Source: Undaria pinnatifida (taxonomy: Eukaryota; Sar; Phaeophyceae; Laminariales; Alariaceae). From it: a stretch of 64,000 nt of DNA. The position numbers and the translations under genes are program-made. Position 1 is the stretch's first letter. Each line of letters starts with the position of its first letter. The DNA lies in contig JABAKD010000014.1 in NCBI GenBank assembly GCA_012845835.1, positions 6,421,396 through 6,485,395 of the forward strand, read 5' to 3'. The notes beneath the pieces are model-generated. The model saw nothing but the letters and a program-made list of their open reading frames with translations, ran no database searches and was not told the DNA's origin. Shown piece after piece: positions 55,657 to 64,000 of this stretch.

Positions 55657-56201
55657 ATCTATTAGTGAAGGAGATGTTCAAGTATATATGTGAAGAAAAA
55701 AAACTTACATAAAAAAGAAAGAAAACAAAAAGACAAATAGAAGGAAACCAAGCATAGAGAGGCTCCGTCGGTTTGCATGGTACTATCTGTGTAAACGTGA
55801 AAAATGCAACTTAAAAATGAAAAGTCGGTAGATTTGCATAGTACTATTATACAAGTAGTGTGGTGGTGTTTCGTGCGCAAGATTGTCTACAGACGCATCA
55901 TGGGCGACATCAAGGTGAGACGAGGAATTTGGGGGGGCGTTTTACGTACATTGTCTATTGGTTGGTAGGGGTGCACTCGTAGTATACAATAGGCATTATT
56001 ATAGGTAGGGGTCGATACAACCCCCCCCCTCCCCCCGTGTACACGGGCCCCGAACCGTAGCAACGCCCACTACCTCGTAGAATCCTCTCACTGTATTCCC
56101 CCCCTGGTGCATATAGGTTCCCTCTTCCGGCCTCCGCCGATTATCTGATCCAGCGCACATGATTTCTGCGCTTTACGTATGGTATGTACCTGGTATATGT
56201 A

Positions 56202-56401
56202 CAGCCATGGTCCCGCGTTAGTGCGGTACTGTACCCTTTAGTGCGAGGTCCCAGTTTAGTGCGGTGAACATCGCGTGGCATGACCTCGTCCTACAGAGTA
56301 CTATGCTATGCCGCACTATACCGAGATAGCTCGGGGTCCCACTTTAGTGCGTGTTTTGTCGTCTGGCAATGCACCGCACTATAGAGGGACCACGACTACT
56401 G
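56202..56401. mobile_element. 200 bp pogo-type MITE (unit 3)
   Basis: Unit 3 copy, somewhat more diverged. The same insertion site shows that insertion preceded array formation. Confidence 0.65.
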
Positions 56402-57676
56402 TACTACTGTATGTATCCAAATATGAAGAATCGGCTTTATATCGTGCATGCGGGGGCCCCCCATGATTCACATACAGTTATAACGAGGTCGATATCTGAT
56501 TGGTACGGATCACTCGAACAATCGATCGCTGCGGTCCCCTTTCTAGACTTGAAGCATAAAAAACTCGGGGGAGATTCCGCAGTGATTGTCGGTTGGGGTC
56601 GGTGGGGAACCTGTACGATAAACCTTTGGGGGGGGGGTACTCATTGAATTGGGGAGTTATTTTAGCGCGGTTGGTTGTAGACGTTGCTGTGGTTTGGCTT
56701 CCATGTATACGGGGGGCGGGGGGGGGGGGGCGTAGACCGTAGCTGGGGGGGGGGGGTAGGGTAGGGTAAGTTTTTTGTGGTTAGGTAGATACGATTGGCT
56801 ATGAGGGCACGGACGCGTGTTTTCTTGGGGGGACAAGACGATGTAGGGTAAGGTTTTTGTAGTTAGAGACGAATAGCATTTTCTAGGGGGGGTCGGGTAG
56901 GTACTTTTAACAAAAATATTGACACGGCGTCAGCTGTGTGTTCGACGACTTTAGGGTCGATCCTCATCTTTGCAAGCTGCGTACTAGATCGATCGCCCGC
57001 CTTTAGTAAGATTCATAAATCAAAACCTAACATAAGATGACATTGTATTATGCTACCTGTCACGTATAACCAATTGACATACGTACCAATAATTATCTGA
57101 ACACTTTGATGTATTAATATCCTCTCATTAATTATTGTTTTATTAGGTAGTAGTAGTGTACCGGTTTGGTCTACCTTATTCAAGTAGTAGTAGTAGGGTA
57201 GTTGTGTACTACCTGGTACTGTAGGTGGTAAAAGCAAAATCCAATACCAGGTATAGACTATATATCTTTTCACCATTGCACTTTCTACTATACTGCTGTA
57301 GCATGTACATGGCGGATGGTTTTATCAGGGTTGTTAGTACTTGTGGTGTAATACACGGGTAAGTTTTTTCTATAGTCTAATGGTTTTGTACGTAGGTACT
57401 ACAGATACAAACGAGATTCTTGGGGGGTAAGGTAGGGAAAGGTTTTCGTACGTACGTAGAAATGAGCGATGTTTTTATGGGGGGGGGCTAAGGCAGGGTA
57501 AGTGTTTCGTGCGTGGGTAAATGCGAATGGCAGTTTCTTTTTCCTAAGAGAGCATGGACGAGTGTTTTCTTGGGGGAGTGGAGGGTAAAGTAGGGCATTG
57601 TGTAATTTGTTTGGTAGGTAGGTAGACACGAATGGATATCATCGCTAACGGAGGCACGGACGCGTGTCTTCTAGAG

Positions 57677-57874
57677 GTGACGGCATTTGTCCCGCTTCCA
57701 TTCCGATCGGAAAGGTTGTGGTGACCGGGAAAGATCGATGCCTCCACGTGGCCCCGGTTGGAGAAGCCAGGGAGGGTTTCGTTAGCCTTAACCTTCCTCA
57801 GGCCGAGCTGAACGCGATCAAAAACACGACAAGGATACAAGAGGGGCAGTATGATATGAGGAGGAGACTGACTG
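57677..57874 (+). CDS. Possible gene B exon 5 (unit 3)
   Basis: Identical to units 1 and 2 apart from a silent AGA to AGG and an Ala to Thr change at the very end. The exon 4 donor that would feed it is lost in this unit. Confidence 0.3.
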
Positions 57875-60800
57875 GTATTGATGCTTTTTGTTGGTGCTGT
57901 TGTTGTTGTTGGCATACGAGTTATAGAAGGCTTTTTTTTCCAGTGGAGGCGTTCGAAGCGCAGAGCCCATAACGGGGCAGGTATATGGGCGGTTAGTGGT
58001 GTCTAATCGCATTTCTTCAAATACTGTTGTGAGAAGCTGTGCACGAGTTTGGTGGATGAATTGTGCATAGGAAACGTGCCGTATTTGGAGTTGTAATTGT
58101 TGTGTTTTGGTTATATTTCGCCCCCACTAAGCTGAAATTTTGATAATTAATTGTTTCATTTTACCCGCCGACAATGTCAAAACTCAAATATCGATGCCAA
58201 TTATCTCTCCATTAACAATTGCCTGTTTCGCCTTTTGTGTATAGAATGAAATGCATTTTTCGCGTTTGTAGTTGGATGTTATCGTGGGAACCGTCCGCCC
58301 TCGATAGCGGTACCCAACACCCGGCAAGGTCGGTACGAACTCGTTAGGTACCGGTACCCGTTACGTTCGGTTATTGCGGTACGGTTTCGATACCCGTACC
58401 CCAGGTACCGGAATACCCTCGGCCACAATGCCGGGGGTACGGGTATTTGTTTGGTACGGGATCGATACGTGTACCCGACACTTCGGTACAACTTCGGTAT
58501 AAACTCGATATCGGTACCCGACACATCGGCAAGTTCGGTAAGTCCTCCAATACCGGTGTGTACCCAACACGACGGTAAGTTCGGCACTGCTAAAGTCCGA
58601 CTTCGGTAAGCTCGCTATGCCCCACATAAACACTCTTGGTACCAGTCAGTATGCCCCATCGAAGACAACCTTGCTACGTATTGTTAATCGTATATGGTCT
58701 TTTAAAAATCCAACTAGTTGATCATTTAGCCCCTTTTATGCCAAGTCCCTACAGCCTGGTTCACGTTAAAAGCCCCAAATGTATTCCCTGGCGAATGTCC
58801 ACGCCGTTTTTTCGATTCAGGCCGTGAATTTTCGCCATGTCTTCTGTGCCCTTGTAACGACCTCACCCGACGTCTTTTTCGTTGCCTGATTTTTCGCTAG
58901 TAAATATTTTTCGAAAAATGTGGACCACCTTAGCCCAAATACTTTCGGCCTAAAAAAAAGAAGAGAAAAACCCCGAAGGTCAGACCTCGGAATGGGCACG
59001 TAGAACACGTGTGCCAAACTTCAGAGTATCTCTCTAAAATACGGCGTGGACGTTTGGACTTTTGTGCGTAAAAATGAATAAGACACGTTATTTCCTTCAA
59101 ATTACTTGGTTTTGGTGTATGATCCAGTTTTTTCGCTAGATTTTGCTTAATAATGTTGAACACAATCAGGTCAGATCTTCGATTTTGTGCGCGAAAAACC
59201 CTACAGACATGCCTTGGAGTGTACCTCGAACCGGTTCGTGCTAAATGCGGTGCGATTTTTTTCTCGCCTGCCGCTCGCGAAAAACCTGAATATTACCAGG
59301 TATCAAAAAAAAAAATGAAGGCCCGCCATTGATTGGTCGATACGAGTTTCGCTCCTAGAGGCAGCCCGAGGCCGTAAAAACAAAACTGGCCATGTCACCC
59401 TCTTCCATTGGTCATTGGAGTCAGTACGATACCAAAATATCCACTCTTTGACTAGATATTGCGAGCGGCATTCGTGAGGGAGAGAATTCGAGTTTTTTTG
59501 CTTGAACCGGCTTGTATTATCTATTTTTTACTGTAAAACTTCTCAATGGGTTTCGAACATATTTACTTTGTCCTCCTTTGCGCGCGTCTAACATATAATA
59601 ATGTGTAATTTTCTCTATATACTAGTGCCGTATTTCTTGTCTCGTTTTTTGTCCCTTTTATCGTGGTCAACACGCACTCACTAGCTCGTGGACCGAGATA
59701 CTTCACGCATCATTATTACAGTCCGGGAACAATGAATGGTAAACAACACCAGAATTAACGTAGGCTGCAGTACGCTTTTTAGGGGGGGCTAAGGTCAAAG
59801 CGAGGGGTGTGCCGCCATGGAATATACCTCGCTTGACTTGACTGTCACAACTCTGTTACACATTTACTACTTGACCAAGTGTAAGAATGACCCCACAATA
59901 TTTCCAAGTAGTTTAAACGTGGGTGCAATTCAGTGTGTCAAGATAATATGACCTCTCGCTCTGCCGTTCAACCGCTGTTTCTCTTACAATGCTCCCCTTA
60001 GCCGTAGCCTCGACCGCACCAGGTACTACTGCACGTCCTATGACGAAGTGCTTGAATGTTTTCTTGTGTTGCGTAGCTCTTCGACAGCTAGCTCTGCTTG
60101 GAGTTCGCCTTGTTTTTTATGACACATATCGCAGCGCGAAGGATTCATTGCCCTATAGATTCGTTCGGCGCGCACATACACGAAATGCCATGTTTTTTTT
60201 CCCACTCCTAAGCATTGGGAAAATCTCGGACGTGCGATATAGACTATATATAGACTATAGTATGTACTCCGTATATATCAAAGCTAGCCTACGAAAGCAG
60301 GAACGCACGGCAGAGTGCACGGTAAACGCAACACCGATCTGCAGCTGTGCCCTATGAAGCCGTCTAACTGAGGAAATGATTGGGGGTTAGGGATAGAGGT
60401 GCAATAGTGTGTGGGGTTAGGGTTTGGCGGTGTGTCTGTCTCGGCTCTTTCAGCTACAGATGACCAAAATGTGGCTGCAACCTGTGAGTTGCTAGTAGGC
60501 TCTCCCCCTGCCCGCGTCAACCCTCACCCCCCCCCAAAACCAACCCCTCCCCCCCCACGCCTCCACCCAATCCCAACCCCGACCCACCCACCGGTCCTTG
60601 TATTCACGCCATATGTCTAGCATGTGGTGTATAAACACGGAAAGGCATGTACCGGACGGAAGAAGGGAAGACACCCTTTCCCTCCCCTGCGGCATCCCGC
60701 TCCCGCCCCGCCGGCTGTGGAAAGTGGGGAGCGGTATCTATTGCTGGTGGCGTCGTGCGCACGTGTGTACCGATTGCGAGACACAGAAGGCACGACGCAA

Positions 60801-61270
60801 AACAGGGTACAGCTCGAGCAACTTTGTTATACATCGTTCCTTTTATCCTTTTTTGTTTTTGGGACCCACGTACAACGACTCCCCCCCCAAAAAAAAAACA
60901 AAACCGAATCATAAGGCGGTCTTTTCAGAGAGCCTACTACTGTAGTAAGAGCGAGCAACAGCACGCGTATCACCATGCTTTGCACATATCGGAGGTAGCA
61001 CATGGTACCCAGGTCCTTGCAGTGCTGTGCGGACACCCCGATAGCCCCCGCCTGCTTGGTGTGGCCGAAGCTGTAACCACAACTAGTCATATTCTTCCGA
61101 CATTTTTTCGTCTGAAGCGCCAAATTATTTTGTCTAACGGCTTAATATGTGATGCCAATAAGTTGCATTGTTGTACGGCACGCGTGTTGGCGTGAGAGCA
61201 CTGTTCGCTGTAAAAGTGATATGGTTGGCCGTCTTGTTGACCGTGCCAGAACGCACACACATGCTATCAT

Positions 61271-61276
61271 ACGGTA
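61271..61276. other. Empty SINE target site (unit 3)
   Basis: A single ACGGTA joins the two flanks that are separated by the SINE in units 1 and 2 (ATCATACGGTAGACG). The precise junction shows what the pre-insertion site looked like. Confidence 0.8.
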
Positions 61277-62246
61277 GACGTATGCACGACGTTTTTTCTC
61301 TATTCACTTCAGAGGAGCTCATATCTTATTTAATGTGTGACTAATAATATTAACAACATTCGAAGAAGAAACCGTGAGCGAAAACTGAAAGTGCAATCTG
61401 ACCAACAACCCCGTGGGCTTGCAATGACGCACACGTGCTACGATAAAGGTGCACCACTTTTCTTCTGAGATTCCTCAATTTGGGAGCTAGCTTAAAACCT
61501 CCCCCACAAACTGATTTGGAGTAAAATAACACGGCTACCGGATGAAGAAGTCCCATGGCCAAGGTACACTAACGAGAGTAATGAGAAAAAAGGCCTATTT
61601 CCGACGATTTTGTGTTAATAAGGAGCCCCGTCATTGAGAAACCATTCATTTCAGACGAAAACTGATACCTCTGCCGTACCATGCGTCCAATACAAAGCAC
61701 AACCAGCTTGTTTCCGACGATTTTGAGTCAAGGTTCCCCGCCATTTGGAAAATGTTTAGACTGTAGGCCGAAAAGTGCTACCCACTAGTATCGAGGCGCG
61801 GGTTAGAACTTAGGGGTTTATAGACGTTTTCGCGCTCGCGCTTTTGGACCAAAAAACCAACACGAATTCACACTATCACTCGCTGTTGTTGTCGTACGTG
61901 TCGATTAATTGGTGGTGCATCCCACACTCAACGCAGGGCCGGCATCATCTTCAGCATCCATGAGCTAAGCATGACGAGGATGGAGGTGGCCAATTTTGGC
62001 ATTTTTTTCTTTTCTGAATGACGGGATTCCATATTTCAAATTCGGTGGAGGGCCAATCTTGTTTCTTACTCTGTGAATAATTTTTACGCCTAGGCCATGG
62101 TTTCGTTATCGGGCTCCATTTTCAGCTTAGATAATTCCAAATGTTTTTTTTGGGTGAGGTAAAGAGTAGTATATCAAATCAGTCCTGAGCAGCCTCTTCA
62201 GAAAGAAAGTGTTGCACTATAACCGTCGTAGCACGTGTCGCATACT

Positions 62247-62279
<33 letters not shown>

Positions 62280-63370
62280 TTAATGCTAGACTTACAATAA
62301 CGACTACTACTACTCGAGGCCGTCGAGAAAAGGGCACTTCTTCTCGCCTGCTTGGTCGCTGTGTATACCCTGCGCTATTTGATCGGCATGTGTGTCGTCT
62401 TCATCAGTCTTGACAATAAGCCGTTTTCTTTTTACCAAACGACGTCACGGACGTAAAACGAACAGTGCACTCAGGCTACGGCGTGGGAATGCTGAAGCCT
62501 CTGCGCGATAGAATAAATGAAGCCGTGTACCGGGGGGGTTGGAGAAGTGACGACAAATGTGACGCACACCTTGTCCACAAACTGAAAAGCAAAGGTGAGA
62601 CAATAAAGACAAGAAACAACAAAGAAAAAAAAGACGAAAAAAAGGGGGGTGCCATCGTTTTCACTTTATTTGAATGGTGTATAGACGTCTCGCGCGATTT
62701 GCTCTCATCAATATAACTCGCTCAAAAACGCGTCCATGCCAAATATTTCGTTGGCACAGCGCAACAAACAATACAATCCCATGGTACCTTGGTGTGGCGG
62801 TGCATATTCTGAAACCGAAAAGCACGGAAGCTCAACGTTGTAAAAAACAAATGTGGCCCCCGTCAGTTTTTGTAGTATGTACGAGTGGGACTGTAAATAT
62901 GTCGAGTTTGGAGCAGCGTGCTTGTGTTGCCTTCACAATAAACCGTTCATCGCACATGAGAGTTCGGTATACCCACTGCTCGTTGGTTCAATTGTCATCG
63001 CATGCGATACGCTCGATAAAAGCCAAGCCATGGGGACCGAGGAGGAGAAACAGGACAGGTATACCACACCTGTGTTTTTTGCTCGTTTGACACCTGACAA
63101 CATGGGACACCATCACACAGCCCCTTGTCGTCCCACCTCATGTCGGCACCAAATCGCCTGTGCCCACGAGATACCGCTGTAGAATATACTTGGAAACATC
63201 AGTAGTAGGTAAGAAAAACCACACCGAGTGGCAATAAAAGGAGTCTTTACATTGGCCTTTCTTTCACCCTTGCTCTCTTTCTCTTTTCCCATATTTCTCT
63301 CTCCCCTCCCCTCCCCTCCTGCCCTGTCCGTCTCTGTCCGTCTCTGTCTGTCTCTGTCCCTCTCTGAGGC

Positions 63371-63658
63371 ATGAAACGACAGAGGTGCACCTACCTTTTA
63401 TCAGGGGCGTCACTACAGATACGTACAATACAGCAGAGGAGCTACATACCTCACCAGAACCTGACTCGGGAAAAAAATGAAAATGGCATTCCTAACCCGA
63501 TGAAGAGGCGTTACCGCATGATACTACAACATACCTATACACACAACGACACCCAACTAGGTTGCAAAACACGAACGGTATTACAGCGATATTGGCTAGT
63601 TTGCTTGTCTAATTCAGGAGCCCCATCAGCCATGAAACAAGACGTTCTGTACCTCTAG
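63371..63658 (+). CDS. 95-codon basic ORF (unit 3)
   Basis: Unit 3 counterpart, the same 95 residues as unit 2. Confidence 0.3.
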   Translation: MKRQRCTYLLSGASLQIRTIQQRSYIPHQNLTREKNENGIPNPMKRRYRMILQHTYTHNDTQLGCKTRTVLQRYWLVCLSNSGAPSAMKQDVLYL

Positions 63659-64000
63659 CATAGCACGGGCCTCCTCCCTTCCTACATCTCCGTCTTTCTC
63701 CCTCTCCCGCCTCCTCCTCCTCTCGCTTTCTCTCCCTCTCCTTCTACCCCCCCCCCCCCCCTCGTTTAGCATACCAGGTAAAATCACAATAGTCAGTATT
63801 AACAGAAGGCCATGTATCACGTGGCAACCGATGTTGCTGCTCCTTTGGTCCGGGTTAGGGTCAGTAGCCCACCCGTGACGCAGCTAATCGTGATTATCAT
63901 GCCGTCTCCTACATCTGTAAGTGCCATCAACGGGTAGGGTCGGGGGGGGGTACGGGAAGAGGGGGGGGGCGGGTACTCATTTCATGCATAGCCGTAGTCT

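Larger units (their letters stand above)
47452..64000. repeat. Tandem array unit 3 (truncated by the window end)
   Basis: Begins at CGGATTGTG, equivalent to 26002 in unit 2, and runs to the window end, which falls in the G-rich tract equivalent to about 42960. It lacks the SINE present in units 1 and 2 and has lost the GT donor after gene B exon 3. Confidence 0.95.

Noticed and set aside
3361-64000. rDNA-like or CRISPR-type array
   Set aside because: The unit has no rRNA signature, and repeat and spacer sizes are far from any CRISPR; the organism is eukaryotic.

Overview
The window is nuclear eukaryotic DNA. It has GT-AG introns with long homopyrimidine tracts before the acceptor, a CCAAT/TATA core promoter, a tRNA-derived SINE with a poly(A) tail, pogo-type terminal inverted repeats with TA target sites, many simple repeats, and no operon or ribosome-binding-site organisation. 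The lineage cannot be fixed from the sequence. Pyrimidine-rich introns, homopolymer C/G runs, Asp/Ser/Lys-rich low-complexity proteins and interstitial TTAGGG-like DNA would suit a brown alga or related protist, but that is a weak inference.

Layout: positions 1-3360 are a unique left flank. It holds a non-autonomous pogo/Tigger-like DNA transposon (926-2243) carrying a transposase C-terminal remnant, a pair of tRNA-like relics, and two copies of a GC-rich dispersed repeat on either side of the transposon. From about 3361 to the end the window is one tandem array of a 21.5-22.6 kb unit: unit 1 (3361-25990), unit 2 (25991-47451) and a truncated unit 3 (47452-64000). The units are near-identical but differ by a SINE, a 1.4 kb C-rich block, a 221 bp junction insert, a 116 bp duplication and a small inverted scrap.

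Each unit carries the same genes on the plus strand. There is a CCAAT/TATA promoter, a 57-codon ORF, and gene A (177 aa from its first ATG), which contains two 68-residue repeats. About 24 bp after gene A comes gene B, reconstructed here from splice signals kept in the copies: a short first exon, a large Asp/Ser-rich acidic exon, a small acidic exon, and a Lys/Glu 'SEK'-repeat exon, with a possible fourth downstream exon. All indels between units inside the large gene B exons are multiples of three. I recognise no family for gene A or B. A polyampholytic, perhaps nuclear, protein is the most that the composition suggests. Other candidate exons in each unit (a basic 42-codon terminal exon, ORFs of 95-96 and 41 codons, a minus-strand terminal exon) are weaker. 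The rest of each unit is repeat-rich non-coding DNA.

Markers along the array group the units in all three possible ways (1+2, 2+3, 1+3), which points to gene conversion or unequal exchange. The copies of gene B are not equivalent: unit 1 has a 2 bp deletion in the first exon and unit 3 has lost the GT at the end of the SEK exon. Unit 2 is the only copy intact at both sites.
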